Assembly (NCBI GenBank): GCA_013152945.1
Contig: JAADFL010000144.1
Coordinates: 1 to 18,509, forward strand
Direction: 5' to 3'
DNA: 18,509 nt
Origin: Deltaproteobacteria bacterium
GTDB taxonomy: Bacteria > Myxococcota_A > JAADFL01
The translations under genes were made by a program, and so were the position numbers. Positions within the stretch are counted from its first letter, which is position 1. Every line of letters starts with the position of its first letter. The notes under the pieces were generated by a model. That model searched no databases and was not told where the DNA came from. It saw only the letters and a list, made by a program, of their open reading frames with translations. This document shows positions 1 through 7,176 of this stretch, in pieces.

Positions 1-85
1 GTGTCTGTATCCGTATCCGTATCCATGTCCGTGTCTGTATCTGTGTCTGTATCCGTGTCCGTGTCTGTGTCTATATCTGTATCTG
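1..85 (-). repeat. 6-bp tandem repeat encoding (Asp-Thr)n
   Basis: Read on the minus strand this is a run of GAY-ACN units encoding Asp-Thr, with one Asp-Met and one Asp-Ile variant. It continues past the window edge. Looser Asp/Glu-Ala/Thr/Val repeats extend upstream to about base 205. Because the unit is two codons, slippage would change the length of the acidic stalk without shifting frame. Such Asp-Thr runs are familiar as linkers between a catalytic domain and a C-terminal sorting tail in deltaproteobacterial surface proteins; the tail itself is not visible here. Confidence 0.85.
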
Positions 86-2615
86 CCTCTGCTTCCATTT
101 TTACCTCTGTTTCAGCATCAACCTCTGCTTCTGCATCAACCTCTGTTTCTGCATCGGTCTCATGTCCTGTCTCTATTTCATCAATCTCTGCATCGGCCTC
201 TGGTTCGGGTTCACACGGCGTGCACAATCCATCAGGATTACAGCAGCCTTGCACACAACCAGCTTGTGCACAATCGTCTTTTACATCTACCAGTATCAAA
301 GCTCTCGCAGTCCTGCCTGTCGGATCAACAGCCTTTGCAACTACAGGCATGACGCCTGTGTTTACAGGAACGAAACTATGTGTTCTATCCAAGCCAGCCT
401 CGACTTCGTATACCCTGTCATATCCCACGTCCCAGGCAACAAGCACCTGGTCTGCATGCCCGTCCTGGTCGTTCACCAAGGCATGAATCACGGTTTCACG
501 CCCCTTCACGGCAGGGCCTGATAATTCGAGCTCTATTGTGGGCGGATGACCGGCCTGAACCGGACTACCCCGAATAGCCCGCACCGGCCGCACCTTGCCG
601 TGACCATAGTGGTCGTTCGGTACTGTACCTGTGAAATCGTCCGTTGCAGCGGATTGAAACAGTGCCTGGGCCACGCCGTCGTGGTCCAGTTGCGGCAACA
701 CAGACAGCACCAAGGCTGCACTACCTGTTACGTGCGGCAATGCCCCGCTCGTGCCGCCGAAATCCCGGTATGCCGCGTACGGCAGGTTTTGATCAGTGGC
801 AGGTGCATACGGATCGTCAGGCGCTGATATGTCCACCACAGGTTCACCGTCGAGACGCGGACCCATTCCCGAGAAAGGCCGCCATTCACCACGCTTTCCC
901 CAGCCTATATCGGACAGGTCGTGGTTACCGCCGTACGCGGACACGCCAATCGCATTATCAGCCGTAGATGGAGGCAGCGCACTGCCTATCTCTGTTTGGT
1001 GATCAAGCCAGTACACGCCCTGTCCCCATCCCGCCGCACTATCGAAAAGCTGGCCCCGCAACTCGGCGATATTGGTCGTGGGCGACACCTCCAGGGTCAA
1101 CTCGACCTCTGGCAGGGCATTGCCGGATGATTCCGTGAAATAACACAGGACCTTGGTCGTGCCCCGGTCCGTGGTCTCACTCCAGACCTGCACCGACATT
1201 CCGGCCACGCTCCCTTCCACATACGAATCATTGCTGAGATCGAAACGATCGTCGGCCGGTCCTACCAATGCAAGGTCAATGTCCGATCGTTTTCCTATCC
1301 ACGTCAGGGTGAGAAAAAAATTGTAGTAGGTGTACACGCCGTGGTCGTCCGTGGATAACTTGACCTTCTTCAGGCCAGGGTCTGCCGGAGCTACCCGCAT
1401 GCAGTGACCAAAGTTGTTCAGGTTCCCGACTGCAGTAACCTGGACCATGCCGTCTGCAGCGGCCTGTGTTATCGCTGTCTCCAGGTTGGTGGAGCCATCC
1501 CCCACCTCGCCGGGCAAATCAAGCTCGTACATGCTCACGTCCGCATTGCGCTCCTTTGCAAAAGACAGACCGGCGACCAGGTCTTCACTATGAATCAGCA
1601 GCAGTTCGGCGCCCGGTGCCACACCGGTGTACTTACGCAACCCGGGCCAGCCACCGGCCACGATACCGATAGCGCCCGTGCCGTGAGACGCGCCTGCAGG
1701 CTCAGCCGAGTATTGGGACAGGTTCTTTCCCCGCTCGTATACTTTCGGCTCCTGTCCGTTCAGGTTTACGTACACAGCCTGTACCTTTGGCGTGGAAAGC
1801 CTTACCAGTCTTTCACCTACCTCCAGCTTTCCATCCTGGTTTACGTCGTCTCCAACGAAAATGGGTTCTCCCAGGGCCGGCGCAGTGTCATCGTACCCGT
1901 CTGCTGCGCCATGGTCGCGCTTGCCGTCGTGATCCGAATCTACGTAAAGCCAATCCACGTCCGGCTGGTACCCGGGATTGGGTTTAACCGTGCTCTGATC
2001 GTACAGCGTCCCTTCCAGCAAGGAGAGAGTCGACTCGAAATTTCCGTCACCATCCAGGTCCACGCGGTCCCCGGGGCCGGCCTTGCCGTCGTTGTCCATG
2101 TCCTTGAAATCGAACACACCGCCATCAGGCCGAAAGAAGTCGGGATGGAAGATGTCCCAACTCCCCTCGTGATCGGCTATGAGCACGCCCTGCCCTGTTG
2201 CCGCATCCTCGGGTGGCGGGGGTGACCATGCTTGACGCGCCTCGATCTCGGCCGTTGTTTGATTCAACGGCCTTATTACGAGCAAGGGAACGGCAGGCTC
2301 CACCCTTTCCACGCCGGGCACCTGGGCAAGACGATGCAGGTCTTGCCTCGGCACCCGCAGTGAAACCACGTTGCCCACCACTGCCGGTCTTCCTCCAGGC
2401 AACATTACAGGCTCTGCCCCGACTGCCTGCAATGCCTGCAACAACTGCCGGTCCGGCACCCGGGACAGGCGAGCCGTGACCCGGAGTTTGTTCACACCGA
2501 GTATCTTGAGCGACCTCCGTGGCGGGTGTTCGAGAACCGGCGACAATGTTCCCGCAATTCCTGCGAGTGAGTAAAACAGGCATGAAACATGGACTACAAC
2601 CTGTTCTATTTTCAT
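1..2615 (-). CDS. Secreted subtilisin-like (S8) serine protease with EF-hand-type loops and C-terminal Asp-Thr repeat; partial, 3' end outside window
   Basis: The frame is open from an ATG at 2615 to base 1 (871 full codons, no stop), so the C-terminus lies beyond the left edge. The ATG has an AGGA site 7 bases upstream. An N-terminal hydrophobic stretch (about residues 5-24) suggests a Sec signal. Residues about 40-110 resemble an inhibitor-I9-type propeptide, with PGVERVEP near 100-107. S8 motifs follow in order: catalytic Asp148 in VLIADHEG, His311 in SHGTGAIGIVAGG, oxyanion Asn398 in TAVGN and Ser623 in GGTSGALPHVTGSAAL. Between Asp and His sit four Asp-rich loops (starting at 172, 186, 226 and 257, pattern DxDxDG or DxNxDG) that look like calcium sites. 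Residues about 690-780 may form an Ig-like domain. A Cys cluster (782-801) and an acidic Glu/Asp/Ala/Thr tail ending in pure Asp-Thr repeat follow. Family assignment is firm; substrate and surface anchoring are unknown. Confidence 0.9.
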   Translation of the reverse strand, partial: MKIEQVVVHVSCLFYSLAGIAGTLSPVLEHPPRRSLKILGVNKLRVTARLSRVPDRQLLQALQAVGAEPVMLPGGRPAVVGNVVSLRVPRQDLHRLAQVPGVERVEPAVPLLVIRPLNQTTAEIEARQAWSPPPPEDAATGQGVLIADHEGSWDIFHPDFFRPDGGVFDFKDMDNDGKAGPGDRVDLDGDGNFESTLSLLEGTLYDQSTVKPNPGYQPDVDWLYVDSDHDGKRDHGAADGYDDTAPALGEPIFVGDDVNQDGKLEVGERLVRLSTPKVQAVYVNLNGQEPKVYERGKNLSQYSAEPAGASHGTGAIGIVAGGWPGLRKYTGVAPGAELLLIHSEDLVAGLSFAKERNADVSMYELDLPGEVGDGSTNLETAITQAAADGMVQVTAVGNLNNFGHCMRVAPADPGLKKVKLSTDDHGVYTYYNFFLTLTWIGKRSDIDLALVGPADDRFDLSNDSYVEGSVAGMSVQVWSETTDRGTTKVLCYFTESSGNALPEVELTLEVSPTTNIAELRGQLFDSAAGWGQGVYWLDHQTEIGSALPPSTADNAIGVSAYGGNHDLSDIGWGKRGEWRPFSGMGPRLDGEPVVDISAPDDPYAPATDQNLPYAAYRDFGGTSGALPHVTGSAALVLSVLPQLDHDGVAQALFQSAATDDFTGTVPNDHYGHGKVRPVRAIRGSPVQAGHPPTIELELSGPAVKGRETVIHALVNDQDGHADQVLVAWDVGYDRVYEVEAGLDRTHSFVPVNTGVMPVVAKAVDPTGRTARALILVDVKDDCAQAGCVQGCCNPDGLCTPCEPEPEADAEIDEIETGHETDAETEVDAEAEVDAETEVKMEAEADTDIDTDTDTDTDTDTDTDMDTDTDTD

Positions 2616-2666
2616 GTTCTAATCCTTTCACAGCAGAAAACATGAAGAAGTAATATTCTGTTTATC

Positions 2667-2705
2667 CTGTTTCAAAACAGATAACAAAATCACGTATTTT
2701 GTCAA
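2667..2705 (-). promoter_or_regulatory. Candidate promoter and palindrome upstream of the S8 protease
   Basis: On the minus strand a perfect TTGACA (2700-2705) lies 16 bases before TATCTG (2678-2683), a weak -10 helped by a TG one base upstream (extended -10 pattern). Overlapping the -10 is a palindrome, CTGTTT-TG-AAACAG (2667-2680), that could bind a repressor or form a short hairpin in the leader. The region is clearly more AT-rich than the genes on either side. Promoter strength and palindrome function are inference. Confidence 0.45.
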
Positions 2706-2783
2706 CAATGGGCCTTGACCCGTATTTTTTTTGCGCTTGAAACCCTGACAGGATACCAATGCAACCAACATGAATACCGCCTC

Positions 2784-3797
2784 TCATTCAAAGGTGAATG
2801 CAGCAGCAATGTATCCTACAAAGTGTTCCAGGCTTCTCGGGGCGGTCGTGCCCAGGCCTAACTCCCGGGGGAGCGGTTCATCCCGGTAACTATCCCCGTA
2901 CGAAAGCATGGTTCCCCTCAAGTTGCGGCCTTCGAGCCCGGCCATTTCCGACAAGAATAACAGGCCGTACGGCAAGGAGTACCTCGGGCACCACGTCACC
3001 CCTTGTTCCAGGAGTCTCTCTGCAAAGGCAATTATCTTTGGTGGTTCGACTATTCCCTCGAGATAGGTTTTGAAAATCTCCCTGTCCCGGGCCGTTGCCT
3101 TGTCGTGTGCGCCCATGTCCAGGCCGAAAGGATGATAATCAAAGTCAGGACCGTAGTGCACCGCATCTCCGGAGAAAATAAATGCAAGGTCATGACCCAG
3201 GACAAGCTTTTTCTCCCTGCAGTAAGAAAAGATTATGGACGCAAGTCTGCGTGACGATTCGACCATGGATGTGACGGCCATCTTTGTTACCATCACCGGG
3301 AGGAGCTTTACATCCCTGTTCTCCATTTGCAACAAGGGAACCAAGGCCTCTATTGAATGCTCGAGTTCGTGCGCATCCCGGTCGATTCGTGCCAATTCAA
3401 CAGGCATTTCCTTTTCTATCGCCTCAAGCAATTCCTTGTCGGTTGACACGGGCCCGTACGGAGCCTCCCACTCTTCATGGTCATCCAGGAGTACACCGCC
3501 TTGCCTGCCTTGGAGCAGGTTCCTTGCAGGTTCATGGGTCACTCCGAAAATCATTACGGTTCGAGCTTCGGCAACCAGAGGCACTACGTGAAGATAGTGT
3601 AAAAGCGCATATGCATAATCATCGTGCGGGGAAAGAACGGCTACTACGTCGGCGGCGCCCATAACCTCCTTTGTCTTGGATAAGGCGCTTTGATTTCTCT
3701 CGGCAACGTTCCTTACGGCTGGCTCCAATTGTTCCGGTGTAGTCGCAAAACCGACCGGATCGATGCGCTTCCTCTTTTTTCGTGTATTTGCAACCAA
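2784..3797 (-). CDS. MEMO1 family protein (AmmeMemoRadiSam system protein B-like)
   Basis: This 337-residue protein belongs to the MEMO/LigB-like dioxygenase fold family. Family-typical sites are visible: SPHDDYAY (His58), GVTH (His88), DAHELEHSIE (His147), SGDAVHYG (His214) and a Cys near the end (Cys270 in TWCPRYSLPYG). Two His and one Cys form the metal/active-site cluster in human MEMO1, and His58, His88 and Cys270 are the likely counterparts. The start is a TTG with AAGGAGG about 8-9 bases upstream. In many prokaryotes the gene accompanies AMMECR1 and a radical SAM gene; neither is next to it here. The biochemical role of bacterial MEMO proteins is not settled, so only the family is assigned. 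The basic N-terminus (RKKRKR, residues 6-11) is unusual. Confidence 0.85.
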   Translation of the reverse strand: MVANTRKKRKRIDPVGFATTPEQLEPAVRNVAERNQSALSKTKEVMGAADVVAVLSPHDDYAYALLHYLHVVPLVAEARTVMIFGVTHEPARNLLQGRQGGVLLDDHEEWEAPYGPVSTDKELLEAIEKEMPVELARIDRDAHELEHSIEALVPLLQMENRDVKLLPVMVTKMAVTSMVESSRRLASIIFSYCREKKLVLGHDLAFIFSGDAVHYGPDFDYHPFGLDMGAHDKATARDREIFKTYLEGIVEPPKIIAFAERLLEQGVTWCPRYSLPYGLLFLSEMAGLEGRNLRGTMLSYGDSYRDEPLPRELGLGTTAPRSLEHFVGYIAAAFTFE

Positions 3798-3848
3798 CTC
3801 AAAATCCCTCCTTCACAATCCAAGTAAACAACCTGCTCATCATGGGCA

Positions 3849-3878
3849 TTGAATTATTATCAAAGTAAATCGTATAAA
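3849..3878 (+). promoter_or_regulatory. Candidate promoter for the exported beta-barrel-like protein
   Basis: The 135-base gap between the two divergent genes is AT-rich. On the plus strand TTGAAT (3849-3854) and TATAAA (3873-3878) are separated by 18 bases, a reasonable sigma-70-like pair about 55 bases before the ATG at 3933. The minus-strand MEMO gene must also be transcribed from this gap, but I could not pick a convincing pair for it. Confidence 0.35.
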
Positions 3879-3932
3879 CAAGCACATTGAATTAAAATAA
3901 ACCTGAAGCCAAGAGGCTGGGAGAATGGATTC

Positions 3933-4907
3933 ATGACGATAACACTTCGAGTCCTGAAATTGATGATCGTTTCTATGGCAACCTTGTCCACGATATTGTT
4001 TGCCGGTCAAGCCGATGCATACAACGAAGAGGTATGGACAAGATCAGGTAATAACCTGACGGGCCTCGTAAAGCCCCTGTCTTTGCAGGACATCACAGGC
4101 AAACACAACATAGGCATATCGCTTTTCATGGTTCCGGCCGACAACGTGTTCGGCCTGAGCAGTGTAGTCAACTTTCAGTATGCAAAAGGCATCAGCGAGG
4201 TGGAGCTTTTTTTGCCATGGGCCATTGCAGTTCCGGACCACATGGACAGCCAGGGGGTCCTGGGCAATTTCGGCCTGGACATCAAGTTGTTCAAGTGCAT
4301 CGATGGGAATGTCAGGGTATGTCTCGGCGGGGCTGTGGCCGCCAGCTTCGGTGTCATGGAAATTTTTTCCAAGGATGAAAGCCTGCCATTGCCCGGTCAG
4401 ACACCAAACAATGATAATTCAAAACCCGTTGTAAGGCTGATGGCCTGGAGTATGGGAACAGCGGCATACCATGAACCGTTGTACTTCTCTCCGGAAACAT
4501 CGGTCTTGAGGCCCCATCTATTTTCCGGGTTGATGTGGCGCGGCCTGTTCAGCCAAGCCGAAATCGGTTCCGAGATTGGAATCCCCCTGCTCAACACCAA
4601 GGGCCGCGATGTCGAGACCATGCTCGTATACAAGTTTGCACTGGGATACCGCGTAATTGATTGGTTCGCACCCATGGCGGAGGTTGCAGGCTGGACACTT
4701 GTTTCCGGTAAAGACAGGGACACCAATATTTTCATCAACATCGGGGCCAGGTTCGAGACCAGGGGCGGGTTTGCACCAGCTGTCATGATAAGCATTCCAA
4801 CCGAGAAATACAAAGGAATGGATGCGTCCGTGTATGCCGGTATCAGCCTGTCCTATGGCTGGAAACAGAGCAAGTCGATTGGCGGCAGACGAACACTGCT
4901 TAGATGA
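3933..4907 (+). CDS. Exported protein of unknown function, probable outer-membrane beta-barrel
   Basis: The ATG is preceded by GGGAG about 10 bases upstream. Residues 1-29 are a clear Sec signal peptide (hydrophobic core, then AGQADA just before a likely cut). The mature part, about 295 residues, is rich in short stretches of alternating polar and hydrophobic residues with Gly and aromatics, for example near 57-66, 111-118, 270-276 and 304-313. That is the pattern of transmembrane beta-strands. One pair of Cys (about 123 and 131) could form a disulfide. I do not recognise a named family. It is the only larger gene on the plus strand and is flanked by unrelated genes, so context gives no function. 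It is probably a porin-like or assembly-factor barrel, by inference only. Confidence 0.7.
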   Translation: MTITLRVLKLMIVSMATLSTILFAGQADAYNEEVWTRSGNNLTGLVKPLSLQDITGKHNIGISLFMVPADNVFGLSSVVNFQYAKGISEVELFLPWAIAVPDHMDSQGVLGNFGLDIKLFKCIDGNVRVCLGGAVAASFGVMEIFSKDESLPLPGQTPNNDNSKPVVRLMAWSMGTAAYHEPLYFSPETSVLRPHLFSGLMWRGLFSQAEIGSEIGIPLLNTKGRDVETMLVYKFALGYRVIDWFAPMAEVAGWTLVSGKDRDTNIFINIGARFETRGGFAPAVMISIPTEKYKGMDASVYAGISLSYGWKQSKSIGGRRTLLR

Positions 4908-5007
4908 AAGGACATTGACCGGAAATGCAACCAGAGACACCAACCGCCGGTTGAAAAACAAATTCCCTTGGTCCATTGATTACAAGATACGCAATAGATT
5001 ATTAAAA

Positions 5008-5847
5008 TTATATCGGCTCCATGACACCTGAAAAGCTACCCTCGTCGCTTCCAGGCGAGACCCCTTTCAACATCCTGGTCCTATCCACATCGCGGCGCAG
5101 CACTTCCAACTCCTCACTTGTAGGCGGTTCGGTTCGGAGCACTTCCTGGCCGATTCTCAGCATGAACCCGGCCCGTTCGGCCACCATGCCGACATCCTTC
5201 CCTTCATGAACGCTTCTAAGCCTCAACATACACTCATCGTCGAAATCGAAAATAGCCATGTCGGTCAACAATGCAACCGGTCCCTGTGACTCGATCTTTT
5301 GCTTGGCCCTGCCCGCCCTGCCGTCTACATGGCCCACAAGTGAAACATGGCTGGCTCTTTCAACCAATCTCGATCTTGTCTGGTTGCGAAGATACAAGAT
5401 TATCCTTTTCGCCCTCTCTGCCAGGACGACATCGGCAGCCCCCTCCGAAGGTCCACTCCATTCCATACCGGCCTTGTACTGATTGACATTGCCGAACATG
5501 TCCACTTCGACGCCCGTAATAAACGACACATCCACCTTTCCCTTGGCAGAGAGGTCCTGGATTGCCTCGCCGTCAAGCCATGCCTCGCTGTGATAAAGGT
5601 ACCTGAAATCAACAGGCGATTGGTACAGGTATCCAGGCTCCGGGTTGACTGCGCCGCACGGCAGGATCAGCGTCAAATTCGGTGCATGAAGTTTTCTGGC
5701 CAATTGACCCGCGGCTACCGGCACCATGTCCCCGAAACCAACCATAAGCACGTCTCCATCTTCCAGAAAACGCGCCATGAGAACGGCCAATACTTCATCG
5801 CCTGAAATAGTCTTCTTGCCCAAGTATTCCCTCGCTTCCGGCTTCAC
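5008..5847 (-). CDS. CoA-transferase family protein, beta subunit (IpdB/GctB-like)
   Basis: The 279-residue product has the class I CoA-transferase beta fold pattern: DGDVLMVGFGDMVPVAAGQLAR near 30-51, then TGVEVDMFGNVNQY, and a C-terminal IFDFDDECMLRLRSVHEG plus PPTSEELEVLR resembling IpdB, the cholesterol-ring-degradation CoA hydrolase subunit of actinobacteria. Where GctB-type transferases carry the acyl-accepting Glu (ESG), this protein has LPCG (Pro63). The GTG at 5847 lies inside the 3' end of the alpha gene (53-base overlap). A TTG at 5823 with GAGG 6 bases upstream is an alternative start. A longer upstream extension reads as an alpha-gene shadow and was dropped. It forms a heteromer with the alpha subunit. 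The CoA ester acted on is unknown. Confidence 0.82.
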   Translation of the reverse strand: MKPEAREYLGKKTISGDEVLAVLMARFLEDGDVLMVGFGDMVPVAAGQLARKLHAPNLTLILPCGAVNPEPGYLYQSPVDFRYLYHSEAWLDGEAIQDLSAKGKVDVSFITGVEVDMFGNVNQYKAGMEWSGPSEGAADVVLAERAKRIILYLRNQTRSRLVERASHVSLVGHVDGRAGRAKQKIESQGPVALLTDMAIFDFDDECMLRLRSVHEGKDVGMVAERAGFMLRIGQEVLRTEPPTSEELEVLRRDVDRTRMLKGVSPGSDEGSFSGVMEPI

Positions 5848-6739
5848 TTGATTTTTCCCACCATTCTTCCAGTCCCGCCAGTCTTTGCGCCGGAATCTTT
5901 GCCAGGTATTCCCTCTGGGTCGCCGCGCCCCTGACCCGGTCCCTGACATAACCGTCGAAACCCTCTTTTGTAGCTGCAGCGGCGGCATAATCCCAAACTT
6001 CTTTTTCATCCTGCAAGTAGTTGAAGGCGCTTGCAGTGGGATGAGCCGCCATTTGCCCCTGAACCACGTAGTCTACGAGCACGCCGGGAATGCTGACACC
6101 GGCCGGTTCGCCGCGGATCTCTTCGGGTGAAACAATGCGATCGACCTGCAGGACGACGCGTTTACTGGCCTTTGCGATCATCAGGTCGTATAACGTGCCG
6201 CCCAGTTGCTTGCCGTTGCCGAACTCGTCGGATTCCTGGGCATGAATGAAGGCAACGTCCGGTGTCAATGCCCTGACAGCCAGTTCAGGTCTTCCGCTCG
6301 GCCCAAGGTACTCTCTCAACAGTGGAGATTCCTTTCTAACCGCGGACACAAAAGACCCCGGCACAGCCGCAGCGGAAAGAGAGCATGCTGCAGCTCTGTA
6401 CCCGGCTACGAGAGATGCACCATCTATCAATGAATGCTTTATCGTGCGTTCACTGATAGCCTTTGTCACAGAGGGCGCTGTTCCAAACGGACCGAGGGAA
6501 ACCCTGGGTGCAATCAATTCCCTTACCAGGCCGACGCCGACGAGCATATCAACGTCTATGCTCCCGCATGGAGTAGTCATCACCACGAGTCGATTGATAC
6601 CCCTTCTTATGACTTCACGGACAAGGTACATCGGCCTGTTCAACAGTTCCAATCCGCCCAGAGCCAACTTGGAGCCGTTTTTCACCAATGAAATCGCCTG
6701 GGAAATATTCACCAGCTTGGTGTGTCTTCTACTGATCAA
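5795..6739 (-). CDS. CoA-transferase family protein, alpha subunit (IpdA/GctA-like)
   Basis: This is a class I CoA-transferase alpha subunit of about 314 residues. Recognisable segments are GSKLALGGLELLNRPMYLV near the N-terminus, GSIDVDMLVGVGLV at about 59-72, VSLGPFGTAPS at 80-90, PDVAFIHAQESDEFGN, and VDRIVSPEEI in the second half. The order and spacing fit IpdA better than simple acetate or succinyl transferases. The TTG at 6739 is chosen because GAGGTG lies 6 bases upstream; the frame also allows a GTG at 6748, which is itself part of that site. The segment IDGASLVAG (105-113) falls where IpdA-type subunits carry a functional Glu, but none is present. The gene overlaps the beta gene, as expected for co-translated subunits. 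Confidence 0.82.
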   Translation of the reverse strand: MISRRHTKLVNISQAISLVKNGSKLALGGLELLNRPMYLVREVIRRGINRLVVMTTPCGSIDVDMLVGVGLVRELIAPRVSLGPFGTAPSVTKAISERTIKHSLIDGASLVAGYRAAACSLSAAAVPGSFVSAVRKESPLLREYLGPSGRPELAVRALTPDVAFIHAQESDEFGNGKQLGGTLYDLMIAKASKRVVLQVDRIVSPEEIRGEPAGVSIPGVLVDYVVQGQMAAHPTASAFNYLQDEKEVWDYAAAAATKEGFDGYVRDRVRGAATQREYLAKIPAQRLAGLEEWWEKSSEAGSEGILGQEDYFRR

Positions 6740-6878
6740 CGGCTGCACCTCGCGTTGAAGAGAGAATTATCAACACACTATCTAGCCGACTTTCCAAAAT
6801 TTTGCAACCTGCCGGATTTTCCATGCTTGAGACTGCTTTGTGGCAGTCGAGCTACCCCGGCCTCGCTGAAGCCAGGCA

Positions 6879-6905
6879 CCCATCTCCCACTGCGTGGGCG
6901 GGGGG
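6879..6905. repeat. REP-like hairpin, copy 1
   Basis: CCCAC and GTGGG pair around the 3-base loop TGC. A T/C mismatch follows, then a C-rich/G-rich outer arm with one G-T pair and one further mismatch. The layout (5-bp inner stem, 3-base loop, T/C mismatch, C/G-rich outer stem) matches the hairpin at 9675-9707, so I treat them as two copies of one palindromic family. Confidence 0.55.
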
Positions 6906-6938
6906 AAGTCGATTGATATTACAAAATACATCCTTAAT

Positions 6939-6969
6939 CCCCTTTCGCCCATGAAATAGGGGAAAGGGG
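6939..6969. repeat. Imperfect inverted repeat
   Basis: CCCCTTTC (6939-6946) and CCC (6948-6950) pair with GGG, G, AAA and GGGG (6959-6969) around an 8-base loop, with a single G bulge. No T-run follows on either strand, so it is not a standard intrinsic terminator. Confidence 0.5.
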
Positions 6970-7002
6970 GCAGGGGGACAGAGAAGTAGGCAGGGGACAG
7001 AG
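6970..7002. repeat. Direct repeat GCAGGGG(G)ACAGAG
   Basis: The two units start at 6970 and 6990 and differ by one G, a 20-base period. The core GGGGACAG resembles short motifs scattered around REP-associated transposase remnants, but no such transposase is visible. Confidence 0.5.
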
Positions 7003-7141
7003 GGCGCTTTGCAAACCCCTCTGGTCGCCCGGCGACAGTCTCGGGCGCAGCAATCCCAGCCACCGCCGCGATGGACAATGATTGTTCAAAGAGTAGGGAA
7101 AATATTCAAAGGGGCCATGGAAACGGCATCCATCACCAGGT

Positions 7142-7176
7142 ATGAATGCCAGGCTCTATTTCAACGTGGTATTCAT
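7142..7176. repeat. Inverted repeat at the 3' end of the small exported-protein gene
   Basis: ATGAATGCC (7142-7150) pairs with GGTATTCAT (7168-7176): 9 pairs including one G-T, with a 17-base loop. It overlaps the stop codon of the minus-strand gene ending at 7173. No T-run follows, so it could be a 3'-stabilising hairpin rather than a classical terminator. Confidence 0.4.

Larger units (their letters stand above)
6749..7172. other. Repeat-rich spacer without a supported gene
   Basis: No convincing coding frame lies here. The one open frame (6782-7078, minus) is made of palindromic DNA. The spacer holds a perfect 6-bp hairpin (GACTGC/GCAGTC, 6831-6848), a G/C-rich hairpin at 6879-6905, an imperfect hairpin at 6939-6969, a direct repeat at 6970-7002, and a 6-bp inverted repeat around one base (GTCGCC/GGCGAC, near 7024-7036). 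It looks like a landing zone for small repeats or a decayed element. Confidence 0.6.

Noticed and set aside
1-486. Plus-strand open frame made almost only of Ser-Val and Ser-Ala
   Set aside because: It is the antisense of the Asp-Thr/Glu-Ala repeat of the minus-strand protease.
1404-2225. 273-codon plus-strand open frame
   Set aside because: It lies antisense to the S8 protease catalytic domain, whose motifs are clear. The plus-strand product has no recognisable domain or ribosome site.
2125-2643. 172-codon minus-strand frame at the protease 5' end
   Set aside because: It is another frame over the protease start, with Arg/Gly/Pro-rich composition and no motif. The neighbouring frame carries the signal, propeptide and catalytic Asp.
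4955-4972. Palindrome CAACCG-C-CGGTTG after the barrel-like gene as a terminator
   Set aside because: The loop would be one base (or the stem only 4 bp), and no T-run follows on the plus strand.
5848-6009. N-terminal extension of the CoA-transferase beta frame
   Set aside because: These 54 codons read the alpha gene in another frame, are Arg/Lys/Trp-rich and do not match the family; the GTG at 5847 is the likelier start.
6782-7078. 98-codon minus-strand open frame in the spacer
   Set aside because: It is built from palindromic repeats (Pro/Arg/Gly-rich runs) and has no ribosome site or family match.
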